DNA of 64,000 bases from Arcanobacterium sp. S3PF19 (GTDB taxonomy: Bacteria > Actinomycetota > Actinomycetes > Actinomycetales > Actinomycetaceae), in NCBI RefSeq assembly GCF_000758825.1, contig NZ_JRMX01000005.1:124001-188000 (forward strand). Direction: 5' to 3'. Below are positions 17,246 to 25,971 of this stretch, in pieces. The position numbers were made by a program, and so were the translations under genes. A model generated the notes under the pieces. The model was not told the DNA's origin and ran no database searches. It saw nothing but the letters and a program-made list of their open reading frames with translations. The number at the start of each line of letters is the position of its first letter. Position 1 is the first letter of the stretch.

Positions 17246-17581
17246 TCAGACGTTAAATCCCAGCGCCCGCAGCTGGTCGCGTCCCTCATCCGTGATTCTG
17301 TCCGGGCCCCACGGCGGAAGCCACACCCAGTTAATCCGAAAATCGTCTACCAGACCGGATACCGCCATCCGCGACTGTTCCTCAATCATGTCTGTGAGCG
17401 GACAGGCGGCAGAGGTGAGCGTCATATCGGCTACTGCCGATTTTCCGTCAAAAGTCAGACCGTAGAGCAGACCCAAATCAACGATATTGATCCCCAGTTC
17501 GGGATCTATCACATCGCGCAGAGCCTCCTCAATATCCGCAACGGTCACAGCCTTTGGCTGCTCCTGGCGAAAATCTGCCAT
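17246..17581 (-). CDS. sufT: SufT-type Fe-S assembly factor (DUF59/MIP18)
   Basis: A 111-residue single-domain protein. The family core is EEALRDVIDPELGINIVDLGLLYGL, with DMTLTSAACPLTDMIEEQS supplying the conserved cysteine, and WLPPWGPDRITDEGRDQLRALGF at the end. SufT is an accessory factor in maturation of Fe-S proteins, not a cysteine desulfurase or scaffold. It is the last gene of the SUF operon and its ATG follows the sufU stop directly (TAG-ATG), so coupled translation is likely. The gene corresponds to Rv1466. Confidence 0.93.
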   Translation of the reverse strand: MADFRQEQPKAVTVADIEEALRDVIDPELGINIVDLGLLYGLTFDGKSAVADMTLTSAACPLTDMIEEQSRMAVSGLVDDFRINWVWLPPWGPDRITDEGRDQLRALGFNV

Positions 17582-18046
17582 CTATTTTTCTCCTTTGTCC
17601 GATGCTGCCCGGTCCGCCGCGTCGCGCAGAGCCATCCATCCCAGCAGAGCGCATTTTACGCGGGCGGGAAATTTGGAGACACCCTGAAACGCAGCCGCGT
17701 CTTCCAATATATCCGTCTCGGCTTCGGTCAGTTCGTGACCGCGGTTATCCATCATCTTTCGGAACGCGGCAAACACCTCGGCGAACTCATCGAGACTTTT
17801 GCCTTCCAGCATCTGCGTCATAATCGAAATCGAAGCCCGGGAAATCGAGCACCCCTCGCCTTCCCAGCCGACTTTTTCCAGCTTTGTGCCGTCATCGCTC
17901 AGTTTCACCTGCATTTTTACCTCATCCCCGCAACTGGGATTCACCTGAAACGATTCTCCCTGCGGGTGATCAAGCTCCCCTTCTCCGTAACGCTCTTTTG
18001 AAGCGTCGAGAATAATCTGCTGATAAAGCTGTTCCAAATCATTCAA
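17582..18046 (-). CDS. sufU: SufU, zinc-dependent sulfur acceptor for SufS
   Basis: A 154-residue protein of the IscU-like SufU type. The zinc ligands are visible as C39 and D41 (PSCGDE), C66 (GEGCSIS) and C132 (KCALLGW). The 18-residue insertion between C66 and C132 typical of SufU relative to IscU is present, as is the FPARVKCALLGWMAL segment. It accepts persulfide sulfur from SufS and passes it to SufBCD. It lies between sufS (12-base gap) and sufT. Confidence 0.95.
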   Translation of the reverse strand: MNDLEQLYQQIILDASKERYGEGELDHPQGESFQVNPSCGDEVKMQVKLSDDGTKLEKVGWEGEGCSISRASISIMTQMLEGKSLDEFAEVFAAFRKMMDNRGHELTEAETDILEDAAAFQGVSKFPARVKCALLGWMALRDAADRAASDKGEK

Positions 18047-18058
18047 AATGATTTCTCC

Positions 18059-19351
18059 TCATTCAACTCCGAAAAATCCTCTCACCTGCCGCAGTGCTTC
18101 AATAAAACGGTCAATGTCGGCAACCGTATTGAAGGGGGCAAGCGAAGCCCTACTCGAAGAGAATACACCAAAATGACGGTGAACCGGCTGTGCGCAGTGG
18201 TGTCCTGTGCGTACAGCCACACCGTACGAATCGAGCAGCTGGCCGACATCGTGGGGATGGACCCCCTCAACCTGAAACGCAACCGCACCCACACGGTTCT
18301 CCGCCGTGAGCGGACCGAGCACACGCACATGCCCGACACCGGCAATTTCATGCAGCAGATATCCGGTGAGATATTCTTCGTAAGCGGCAATTCTGTCCAT
18401 TCCCGCAGCCTGAAGATATTTCGCCGCGGCTCCCAGACCGATTATCTGCGTAACGGGCTGCGTGCCGGCCTCGAATCTGGCCGGCATACCCTTATAGGTT
18501 GTTTTTTCCATGGTGACCAGCTCAACCATGGATCCCCCGGTCATCACCGGCGGAAGCAGGGAAAGCAGTTCTTTTTTGCCGTAAAGTACGCCTACACCCG
18601 TAGGGCCGTACATCTTATGCCCGGAAAAAGCAGCGAAATCCACGTCCATCCGGTGCAGATCCAAAGGCAGATGGGGAACGGACTGGCAGGCGTCCAAAAC
18701 AGTCAGCGCACCCGCGCGGTGTGCGATCTGCGTCAGCTCCGAAACGGGGGCGATCGCCCCCGTCACGTTGGACACATGGGCGAAAGCAACAATTTTCGTC
18801 CCCGAATCGATCACACCGGCCGTATCCAGATCCAGACGGCCGTCTGCAGTCAGATCAATCCACCTGAACTCCGCTCCCGTGCGGGCACACAGCTCCTGCC
18901 ACGGAACGAGGTTCGCGTGATGCTCGGCGCGCGTAACCACCACGGAATCGCCTTTGCCCAGGACCAGGCGCGAATCGGTTGCGGAAGAATCATTTTCCCC
19001 GCGTCTGCCCCGCGTGTAGTTGTCGATCGCGTAAGCCAGCAGATTCAGCGATTCGGTGGAATTTTTCGTCCAGACCAATTCCTCCGTTTCCGCGCCGACC
19101 AATTCCGCCACGGCCGCGCGGGCGTCTTCGTATGCAATCGTGGATTCCTCGGCAAGCCGGTGCGATCCGCGGTTTACGGCACCGTTGTGGAAGCACATCT
19201 GCTCGTTCACAGCATCTATAACCTGCTGCGGCAGCTGCGCCGTGGCACCGGCATCCAAATAGACAAGATCGTTTCCTCCGCGTACCTTCCGCCCCAAAAT
19301 CGGGAAATCTTCCCGCCTCACAGGCTGTTTTGGTATCTGATCCGTGCACAT
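18059..19351 (-). CDS. sufS: cysteine desulfurase SufS
   Basis: A 430-residue PLP enzyme that takes sulfur from cysteine to form a persulfide. It starts MCTDQIPKQPVRREDFPILG, then VYLDAGATAQLP. K246 in FSGHKMYGP is the PLP-linked lysine. C386 in RTGHHCAQP carries the persulfide, and the short loop around it marks group II desulfurases, which need SufU. HHAN near 144 and D220/Q223 contact PLP. A polar insert at 117-127 is unusual in length. The upstream frame stays open to 19498 but only shadows sufC; 19351 fits the family. Confidence 0.95.
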   Translation of the reverse strand: MCTDQIPKQPVRREDFPILGRKVRGGNDLVYLDAGATAQLPQQVIDAVNEQMCFHNGAVNRGSHRLAEESTIAYEDARAAVAELVGAETEELVWTKNSTESLNLLAYAIDNYTRGRRGENDSSATDSRLVLGKGDSVVVTRAEHHANLVPWQELCARTGAEFRWIDLTADGRLDLDTAGVIDSGTKIVAFAHVSNVTGAIAPVSELTQIAHRAGALTVLDACQSVPHLPLDLHRMDVDFAAFSGHKMYGPTGVGVLYGKKELLSLLPPVMTGGSMVELVTMEKTTYKGMPARFEAGTQPVTQIIGLGAAAKYLQAAGMDRIAAYEEYLTGYLLHEIAGVGHVRVLGPLTAENRVGAVAFQVEGVHPHDVGQLLDSYGVAVRTGHHCAQPVHRHFGVFSSSRASLAPFNTVADIDRFIEALRQVRGFFGVE

Positions 19352-19409
19352 AATTTCCGGCTTTCTTTTCTTTTTGCGTGTTCCGACAGAAAAATCGGGA
19401 ATAAAAACT

Positions 19410-20162
19410 TTATTCCGCTTCGTACTTTGCGTATCCTTCTTCTTCCAGGCGGTCGGCAAGTTCCGGACCGCCGGAGAGAGCCACTTTTCCGTCCACAAAC
19501 ACGTGGACGAACTGCGGTTTGATGTAGCGCAGAATTCTGGTGTAATGGGTGATAAGAAGGATGCCGTTGCCGTTCGCCCGGTGTGCGCGGTTCACGCCCT
19601 CCGATACCAGACGCAGGGCGTCCACATCCAGACCTGAATCCGTTTCGTCAAGCACCGCAAATTTTGGTTTCAGCAACTCCAGCTGCAGAATTTCCAAACG
19701 CTTTTTTTCGCCGCCGGAAAATCCGAAATTAACGTCACGGTTGGCAAAATCCGCGTTGATTTTCAGATTTTCCATCGCCGTTTTCATTTCCTTCACCCAT
19801 TCGCGCAGCTTCGGAGTCTCCCCCGAAACCGCCGTTTTGGCGGCACGCAGAAAGTTTGACACCGACACTCCCGCCACTTCCACGGGATACTGCATTGCCA
19901 GGAACAGTCCGGCGCGGGCCCGGGCGTCGGCGGTCATTTCAACGATATTTTCGCCGTCGAGGAGCACTTCCCCCTCTGTGATCTTATACTTCGGGTGCCC
20001 CGCAATCGAATACGCAAGCGTGGATTTACCCGAACCGTTCGGACCCATAATCGCATGGATCTCGCCGTCCCCGACGGTCAAATCCACGCCTTTCAGAATC
20101 TGTTTCTCGCCTTCCGGCGTTTCCACGGAGACATGTAAATTTTTAATTTCCAGGTTTGACAC
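19410..20162 (-). CDS. sufC: SufC ATPase of the SufBCD scaffold
   Basis: A 250-residue ABC ATPase that drives conformational change in the SufBC2D complex. Walker A GPNGSGKSTLAYS at 40-52, signature FSGGEKKRLEILQ near 150, Walker B FAVLDETDSGLDVDAL near 170, and H-loop LLITHYTRIL. VAGVSVSNFLRAA is the SufB/D-contact region. It has no membrane partner, as expected. The neighbours in order are a Rieske protein upstream (52-base gap) and sufS downstream. Confidence 0.97.
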   Translation of the reverse strand: MSNLEIKNLHVSVETPEGEKQILKGVDLTVGDGEIHAIMGPNGSGKSTLAYSIAGHPKYKITEGEVLLDGENIVEMTADARARAGLFLAMQYPVEVAGVSVSNFLRAAKTAVSGETPKLREWVKEMKTAMENLKINADFANRDVNFGFSGGEKKRLEILQLELLKPKFAVLDETDSGLDVDALRLVSEGVNRAHRANGNGILLITHYTRILRYIKPQFVHVFVDGKVALSGGPELADRLEEEGYAKYEAE

Positions 20163-20213
20163 GTTATTTTCTCTTCTCTTCGATGTTTCGGTTAGATTTG
20201 ACTGCCTGTCAGG

Positions 20214-20543
20214 CTAATCGGCGTCCAGTTCCACGAAAACCGATCCGCTGCGCACGTGCGTCGGATAGGTTTTTACGGGTTTGGTTGCGGGAAGTGTCCG
20301 GGGATCTCCGGTAGCGAGATCAAACACGGCCCCGTGTCTTGTGCACTCAATGGTTTCTTCGTCCACAAACCCGTCCGAAAGTTTGAAACGACCGTGGGAG
20401 CACCGGTCTTCCAGGGCATACCAGTTGCCGCTCTCACTGTGCACAAGGGCAATGGCAATTGCGTTTCCGGCCGCTGACGCAAACTCAAAGCGCGCCGCCT
20501 CCCCCGTGGCAACGGCATCCACCGGACACAGTTCTTTAAGCAT
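20214..20543 (-). CDS. Rieske-type 2Fe-2S ferredoxin in the SUF operon
   Basis: A 109-residue soluble Rieske domain. The ligands are C48 and H50 (CSHG) and C67 and H70 (CTRHG), separated by 16 residues, as in dioxygenase ferredoxins (NirD/BphF type). Its ATG overlaps the last codons of sufD by eight bases, so it is translated with the operon. A Rieske protein in this position occurs in other actinobacterial SUF operons; it may supply electrons or serve as an acceptor, but the role is not established. A longer reading to 20579 would lie inside sufD and is not needed. Confidence 0.9.
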   Translation of the reverse strand: MLKELCPVDAVATGEAARFEFASAAGNAIAIALVHSESGNWYALEDRCSHGRFKLSDGFVDEETIECTRHGAVFDLATGDPRTLPATKPVKTYPTHVRSGSVFVELDAD

Positions 20544-21678
20544 TTTCGCCCTCCATCGTCCGCTGCAGCTCTTCTTCAATGGCCTGCATCAGGTGCTGCT
20601 GCACGGAAGGCACTCCGATCTGGCTGATCAGTTCCGCGAAGAAGCCCCGGACAACCAGACGCTTCGCCTCCCGTTCCGGAATTCCCCGGGACTTCAGATA
20701 AAACAGCTGCTCATCATCGAATCTTCCGGTGGCAGAAGCATGGCCGGCCCCCTCGATTTCACCCGTTTTGATTTCCAGATTCGGCACGGAATCGGCCCGC
20801 GCGCCGGGAGTGAGCACCAGATTACGGTTCAGCTCATATGAACTGCTTCCCTCGGCTTTGGCGCCGATGAGCACATCCCCAACCCACACGGAATGTGCGT
20901 CCTGCCCCTGAAGTGCGCCTTTGTATGTCACGTTGGAACGGCACTTCGCAATACTGTGATCCACAAACAGCCGATGTTCCAAATGCTGGCCGGCATCCAC
21001 AAAATATGCCCCCAACAGGTTTACGTCCGCTCCGCTGTCGGCAAAATCAACCGAAGTCGTTACGCGGACCGTGTTTCCGCCCAGCGTCACCACAATATGC
21101 CGGAAAGACGCATTGCGTCCGACCCTGATTCTGTTGGAGAGCATATGCGCCGCACTGTCGTCCCAATCCTGAACCGTAACCACGGTCAGATGGGAACCCT
21201 CTTCCGCCAGGATTTCGATTCCTTCGGTAAGCCGCGCGCTTCCCTCGTGGTTTATGATCACGGTCGCCTCGGAAAATTCTTCCGCCGCAATCAGGATATG
21301 CATCCCGGCAACCGCGCTTTCCCCTTCGCCGCGGACGCCAACCATTATTTCCTTCTCCGGATGGGCATTCTTCGGCACGGTAATCACATGGGCTTCCGTA
21401 AAAGATTCCCAGGCCAGGGCGCCGGTGCGGTCCTCCGGGCCGATTATTTTCCCCAAACGCGGATCGGTGCGCGAGGCGCGCTCGTAAACCGCATCTCCCC
21501 GCACCTGAACGGCGGGAGCTTTGCCGCAGGCCGAATCGGCAAAAAAATCGGAAATCCGTTCAACCGGGGTAAAACGCCATTCCTCTTCACTTCCCTGCGG
21601 AATATCGTAATCGCTTACCCGAAACGAGAGCGGACGGTCTGCACGGGAAAAGACATGCTTCTTCATAACTTCGGACAT
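20536..21678 (-). CDS. sufD: SufD, scaffold subunit
   Basis: A 380-residue beta-helix protein of the SufB/SufD family. Features include YDIPQGSEEEWRFTPVERISDF at the start, the strand-rich centre (AVAGMHILIAAEEFSEATVIIN; SFRHIVVTLGGNTVRVTT), EHRLFVDHSIAKCRSNVTYKGAL, and the C-terminal helical segment HASATGRFDDEQLFYLKSRGIP with EAKRLVVRGFFAELI. It pairs with SufB and binds SufC. The ATG follows the sufB stop by one base; the downstream Rieske gene overlaps its end. Confidence 0.95.
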   Translation of the reverse strand: MSEVMKKHVFSRADRPLSFRVSDYDIPQGSEEEWRFTPVERISDFFADSACGKAPAVQVRGDAVYERASRTDPRLGKIIGPEDRTGALAWESFTEAHVITVPKNAHPEKEIMVGVRGEGESAVAGMHILIAAEEFSEATVIINHEGSARLTEGIEILAEEGSHLTVVTVQDWDDSAAHMLSNRIRVGRNASFRHIVVTLGGNTVRVTTSVDFADSGADVNLLGAYFVDAGQHLEHRLFVDHSIAKCRSNVTYKGALQGQDAHSVWVGDVLIGAKAEGSSSYELNRNLVLTPGARADSVPNLEIKTGEIEGAGHASATGRFDDEQLFYLKSRGIPEREAKRLVVRGFFAELISQIGVPSVQQHLMQAIEEELQRTMEGENA

Positions 21679-21679
21679 T

Positions 21680-23119
21680 TTATCCTACGGATCCTTCCAT
21701 TTGCAGTTCAATGAGACGGTTCAGTTCCAGTGCGTATTCCATCGGCAGTTCGCGCGCAATGGGCTCCACGAAGCCGCGCACGATCATGGCCATCGCCTCC
21801 GTCTCCTCCATTCCCCGGCTCATCAGATAAAACAGCTGGTCCTCCGAGACTTTCGACACGGTTGCCTCGTGTCCCATCTCCACGTCGTCCACGCGCACAT
21901 CCACATACGGATAAGTGTCGGTACGGGAAATCTGATCGACCAAAAGAGCATCGCAAAGCACGTTTGATTTTGAATGTACGGCATTCTCGTTTACCTGCAC
22001 CAAACCGCGGTAGGAAGAACGCCCGCCGCCGCGGGAAACGGATTTCGAAACAATCGACGAAGACGTATTGGGCGCCATATGCACCATTTTCGCCCCCGTA
22101 TCCTGATGCTGCCCTTTGCCCGCAAATCCGATCGAAAGCGTTTCGCCTCTCGCGTGTTCGCCCATCAGATACACGGCCGGATATTTCATCGTTACCTTTG
22201 ATCCGATATTTCCGTCGACCCATTCCATCGTGCCGCCCTCTTCCACAACGGAACGCTGGGTAACCAGGTTGTATACATTGTTCGACCAGTTCTGAATGGT
22301 GGAATAGCGCACGCGCGCACCCTTCTTCACAAAGATTTCGACTACTGCCGAATGCAGGGAATCCGACTTGTAAATCGGAGCTGTGCAGCCTTCCACGTAA
22401 TGCACATAGGAATCCTCGTCGGCAATAATCAGCGTGCGTTCAAACTGCCCCATATTTTCCGTATTGATTCTGAAATACGCCTGCAGGGGAATCTCCACGT
22501 GGACGCCTTTCGGCACGTAAACAAACGATCCGCCGGACCATACGGCCGAATTCAGGGAAGCGAATTTGTTGTCTCCCAGCGGGACCGCCTTGCCGAAATA
22601 CTCTTTGAAAATTTCCGGGTATCTGCGCAGCCCGGTATCGGTATCGAGAAAAAGCACACCCTGTTTTTCCAGATCCTTGCGGATCTGCTGGTATACAACC
22701 TCGGACTCGTACTGTGCCGCCACGCCGGCAACCAGCCGCTCCTTTTCCGCTTCGGGAATTCCCAGACGGTCGTAGGTCTCCTTGATGTCTTCCGGCAGTT
22801 CATCCCACGAGCTGGCAACCTTGTCGGTAGTTTTCACGTAATACTTGAAAGAATCAAAATCAAGTACGGACAGATCCGCTCCCCAAGTCGGCATCGGGCG
22901 GCGTTCAAAGAGTTTTAACGCCTTCAGACGTTTCTTCAGCATCCACTGCGGCTCGTTTTTCTGCGCCGAAATATCACGCACTACCTCTTCACTCAGCCCC
23001 CGGCGGGCATTCTCGCCGGCAACATTGGAATCGTGCCAGCCGTAGGCGTAATTGCCGATCGAAGCAATTGTTTCTTCCTGGGTCAAAGTTTCCTTTGCGC
23101 CCGGTACTGTTTGCGACAT
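21680..23119 (-). CDS. sufB: SufB, Fe-S assembly scaffold
   Basis: A 479-residue protein, full length for the family. It has [18 protein letters not shown], the central [42 protein letters not shown] with the conserved cysteine used for cluster building, and the C-terminal [21 protein letters not shown]. SufB accepts sulfur from SufU and assembles the nascent cluster with SufD and SufC. GAAAGGATATAA places a good ribosome binding site before the ATG. It is the first structural gene after sufR, separated by 34 bases that hold a short inverted repeat. Confidence 0.97.
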   Translation of the reverse strand: MSQTVPGAKETLTQEETIASIGNYAYGWHDSNVAGENARRGLSEEVVRDISAQKNEPQWMLKKRLKALKLFERRPMPTWGADLSVLDFDSFKYYVKTTDKVASSWDELPEDIKETYDRLGIPEAEKERLVAGVAAQYESEVVYQQIRKDLEKQGVLFLDTDTGLRRYPEIFKEYFGKAVPLGDNKFASLNSAVWSGGSFVYVPKGVHVEIPLQAYFRINTENMGQFERTLIIADEDSYVHYVEGCTAPIYKSDSLHSAVVEIFVKKGARVRYSTIQNWSNNVYNLVTQRSVVEEGGTMEWVDGNIGSKVTMKYPAVYLMGEHARGETLSIGFAGKGQHQDTGAKMVHMAPNTSSSIVSKSVSRGGGRSSYRGLVQVNENAVHSKSNVLCDALLVDQISRTDTYPYVDVRVDDVEMGHEATVSKVSEDQLFYLMSRGMEETEAMAMIVRGFVEPIARELPMEYALELNRLIELQMEGSVG

Positions 23120-23132
23120 TTATATCCTTTCA

Positions 23133-23147
23133 CGTTGTTTCGCAACG
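23133..23147. promoter_or_regulatory. Inverted repeat between sufR and sufB
   Basis: CGTTG-TTTCG-CAACG, a perfect five-base inverted repeat with a five-base loop, lies 14 bases before the sufB start. In RNA it would be a small hairpin close to the ribosome binding site. It uses the same half-sites as the SufR box but in the opposite order. Confidence 0.4.
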
Positions 23148-23153
23148 CATCTG

Positions 23154-23837
23154 CTACATACCCGGATGGGTACGGTGAATCTTTGGTGTCCCAAGCGGGA
23201 TATTGGTGGTACAGACGTGACCGCCGTTGGCAAGTGTGGAAAGACGCTGGATCGGAATTCCCAGCAGACGGGCAAAGGCGCGTGTTTCGGCTTCGCACAG
23301 CTCGGGAAATTCCTGCGCCACGGCATGCACCGGACAGTGCCCCTGGCACAGCTGCAGCGCCAGGCCCTGCGGACCTCCGCGGCGCAGCGTCGTCATAAAC
23401 CCGTCCCGGTCAAGCATTTTTGCCAGGGCGATGACGCGTTCCGGAGGGTTTGCCCCTGCGGATTCCAAAAGTGCCCGATACCGTTTCTCCAATGCCTTTG
23501 TGCGGCGGTTTACAAATTCTTCCACCCCGTCTTTGCCCAAATTTTCCCGCACAAAGTCCAGCACCTGATTTGCCAGTTCGGAATATGCTTCGCCAAGCTG
23601 TGACTGGCCTTTTGAAGTTGCCACGTAACGGCGCGAGGGGCGGCCGCGTTTCAGAGGCGCGGTTACCGGCCCGTCGTATACTTCGATAAACGAGTCATCG
23701 ATAAGTGTGGAAATGTGTCTGCGGACGGCGGCAGGTGTAAGAACCAGCATTTTTGCCAACTCCCGTGAGGTGATCGGACCTCTTTCCACAACGAGACGCA
23801 GAATCTGTTCCCTTGTGCCCAAATCGTTTCGGTCCAT
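23154..23837 (-). CDS. sufR: SufR, Fe-S-sensing repressor of the SUF operon
   Basis: A 227-residue regulator. The N-terminal winged helix (about 5-75) includes QILRLVVERGPITSRELAKM, LTPAAVRRHISTLIDDSF and the wing KRGRPSRRY. The C-terminal sensor has C164, C168 and C181 in the spacing C-x3-C-x12-C, as in M. tuberculosis SufR (Rv1460), so a 4Fe-4S cluster is expected. I start at ATG 23837 because GGGGGTG lies four bases upstream; GTG 23849 is the alternative. It heads the operon and probably represses it in the holo form through the palindrome at 23866. Confidence 0.95.
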   Translation of the reverse strand: MDRNDLGTREQILRLVVERGPITSRELAKMLVLTPAAVRRHISTLIDDSFIEVYDGPVTAPLKRGRPSRRYVATSKGQSQLGEAYSELANQVLDFVRENLGKDGVEEFVNRRTKALEKRYRALLESAGANPPERVIALAKMLDRDGFMTTLRRGGPQGLALQLCQGHCPVHAVAQEFPELCEAETRAFARLLGIPIQRLSTLANGGHVCTTNIPLGTPKIHRTHPGM

Positions 23838-23865
23838 TTTCACCCCCACGGTTAATACCCTTTAT

Positions 23866-23881
23866 GCAACATTCTTGTTGC
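23866..23881. promoter_or_regulatory. Candidate SufR operator (CAAC-N6-GTTG)
   Basis: GCAACATTCTTGTTGC is a perfect 6-4-6 palindrome. Its core fits CAAC-N6-GTTG, the SufR site described in cyanobacteria. It lies 29 bases upstream of the sufR start, the expected place for autoregulation. TTGACT on the minus strand about 15 bases further upstream may be the -35 element, putting the palindrome over the -10/start region. Confidence 0.7.
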
Positions 23882-24372
23882 TAAAATAGTTTTATGCAAG
23901 TCAAAAAGCGTAAAGTGAAATCTTTCAATTTTTGCACGGCTACCCGCACAAACGCATATTTTTACCCAACGTGCGCCGATCGCCAAAACAACAGCGCAGA
24001 ATATGGAAGAAAGCGGAAAACTCTCTCCGGGTGTCTCTAAAATACGCGAAATAAAACCGTTGGGCAATCCGTTTTATCTTTCCGCTTCCGCGAGACTTCA
24101 AAAAATAAAAAACTTTTACGCACGAATTACACACGAATAGACAGCTCTCTGCACGCGCAGAGCCACACTGCCAATAACGGCAAATCTTTTAACGGCAGAA
24201 TCACCCCGCCAAAGGCTTTCCGGGCAGGAGCATTCAGCTAATCCCCATGTTTGCCCATCTCCCCGAACGGCTTATAAATATAAAGGTTTATCCCGATCTT
24301 TTAATATCTGTCCGGCGCTCTTTCCACAGCGTTCTTTTCAAAATCGGTTACCGCTTCGGCACGTCCCGGCAC
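23882..24372. other. Intergenic region between murJ and sufR, AT-rich
   Basis: About 490 bases with no convincing gene. Short open frames on the minus strand (for example 23940-24134) lack ribosome binding sites and family resemblance. The right part contains CTCTGC-ACGC-GCAGAG (24147-24162), a small hairpin without a T-tract. The base composition is more AT-rich than the flanks. The sufR promoter must start here, and the end of the murJ transcript lies here. I see no tRNA, riboswitch or repeat family. Confidence 0.5.
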
Positions 24373-25971
24373 TCAGCGGATATGATCGCTTTTCACTGCG
24401 AAATTCAGTATTTTCCGGTCGGTGAGCGCAACTGCGGCCGCAACCGCAATCAGTACAGCCGCTGTACCTGCAATAACGGCACAGCACACTCCGAAGATAC
24501 CCGGGCCCATTCGGAGCAAAATTGTTTCCACGCACTGCCGTCCGCCCCAAACGGCAAACGGAAGCAGCACGCACAGTATGCCAAACATCCGTGTGTATCC
24601 GGCAAAAATACGTCTGCCGAAAATTCTGCACAGTGTGAGATAGGTGAAAAATACACCCACAGTCATTCCTATGCTCAGCGCGGCGCCGATTCCCGCCAGC
24701 GCGGAAAAACGCCCGTGAACACCGAAATGCGGCGCCAAAAGCAGCACGGCCGCCGCCGCACCCCAGGCAAGTGTGTTGACCCATACCACTTTCCGCCCCA
24801 AATGCAGCGCATAGAGCACGCGCGCACCGTGATACAGCAGGGAATATCCGACAAGCGCCGGCGCCGAAACCCACATCGCGAAATCCAAAAACGCGATGTT
24901 CCGCCCCAGCTCGAGAACGATCTTCGCAGGCAGAGCCAAAACGGCAAGCAAAGCCGCAGCCGCGAAACCCAGCAGCAGCACAAGTTTCGTGGATTTTGCC
25001 ACCAGCAGGCACAGCTCTCTGTTTCTGCCCATTTCCGCCGCAGCCGAAATTCGGGGAAAAACCGCCGTTGCCACCGGCACGGCCAGCACGGCGTAGGGAA
25101 CCATAAAAATTGAGAACGCATAGCTGAATGTGGTGTAGGCTCCGACACCGCCGAAAGCGTTGGCAAAATACATAATCATTACGATCACAATCTGCTGCGC
25201 ACTCAGTGCGGCCAGGCCGGCACCCGCCAAATGCACGGTTCGGCGCGCAACGCCCGGCGGAAATTTCCATGTAGGAGAAAGTCTGCATATCTTCAGCACG
25301 GGAATGAGCTGCGGCAGAGAAAAAAGCACAACACCCAAAGTAGTACCCAGCCCCAAAAGAAGAGCCGCTTTCACGGGCAGTGTTCCCGCATCCTGCAAAT
25401 GGCCCACATATCCGGCGTATCCGCAAAACACCGCAATCACCGTCACCGACGACAAAAGCGGGGAAAGAGCCGGAAGCACAAATTTTCGGTGTGCCTGAAG
25501 GATGCCTGTAAATACAACCGACAGACCGTAAAGCGGAATCTGCAGCGCAAACAGCCGCAGCAGAAACGAAGCCAGCCGCACCACACCAGGATCCGCATTC
25601 TTTCCGAACAGCATTCCCGTTACCGAATCGGCGCACAGCATCACCAGAAACGAGATCGGAAGCCCGACCGTCAGCACCCATGTGACGAGGGCCGAGGCGG
25701 TCCGGGCCATCTTTTCCTTTTCGCCGCGGGCCAGAAATCCGGAAATCAGGGGAATAACCGCCCCCGCAAGGGCGCCTCCGGCGGCAACCTCAAATAAAAC
25801 ATTGGGCACGGTGTTGGCGGTGTCGTAGGCAGTGGCAACCGTTCCGTCCGAGACCGCCCAGGACTGTGCCAGTTTGCGCAGCAGACCCGCAAAACGGGAA
25901 AACACGGTCAGCAGGGCAATTACTCCCGCCGCGCCGGCAAAACCGCGTGTTATTTTAGCTGCCCGGGGCAT
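24373..25971 (-). CDS. murJ: MurJ/MviN-type lipid II flippase family protein
   Basis: About 532 residues with roughly 14 hydrophobic segments of the MOP superfamily. Recognisable are VFSRFAGLLRKLAQSWAVSD, TANTVPNVLFEVAAGGALAGAVIPLISGFLARG and the later PYAVLAVPVATAVFPRIS. Members flip lipid-linked sugars (lipid II) to the outer face. The pseudokinase and extracellular extensions of mycobacterial MviN are absent, so this is the short form. The start ATG 25971 overlaps the upstream transferase gene by 17 bases; GTG 26013 is an alternative. It follows a MraY/WecA-like transferase, suggesting that they handle the same lipid-linked product. Confidence 0.88.
   Translation of the reverse strand: MPRAAKITRGFAGAAGVIALLTVFSRFAGLLRKLAQSWAVSDGTVATAYDTANTVPNVLFEVAAGGALAGAVIPLISGFLARGEKEKMARTASALVTWVLTVGLPISFLVMLCADSVTGMLFGKNADPGVVRLASFLLRLFALQIPLYGLSVVFTGILQAHRKFVLPALSPLLSSVTVIAVFCGYAGYVGHLQDAGTLPVKAALLLGLGTTLGVVLFSLPQLIPVLKICRLSPTWKFPPGVARRTVHLAGAGLAALSAQQIVIVMIMYFANAFGGVGAYTTFSYAFSIFMVPYAVLAVPVATAVFPRISAAAEMGRNRELCLLVAKSTKLVLLLGFAAAALLAVLALPAKIVLELGRNIAFLDFAMWVSAPALVGYSLLYHGARVLYALHLGRKVVWVNTLAWGAAAAVLLLAPHFGVHGRFSALAGIGAALSIGMTVGVFFTYLTLCRIFGRRIFAGYTRMFGILCVLLPFAVWGGRQCVETILLRMGPGIFGVCCAVIAGTAAVLIAVAAAVALTDRKILNFAVKSDHIR

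Noticed and set aside
19352-19498. N-terminal extension of SufS
   Set aside because: The extension overlaps sufC, is not family-like, and the ATG at 19351 aligns with known starts.
23940-24134. 64-codon frame in the murJ-sufR gap
   Set aside because: No ribosome binding site, odd composition, and no recognisable domain; treated as chance.
24338-25681. 447-codon minus-strand frame rich in C, G and R
   Set aside because: It is another frame of murJ; the murJ reading has clear membrane helices and family motifs.
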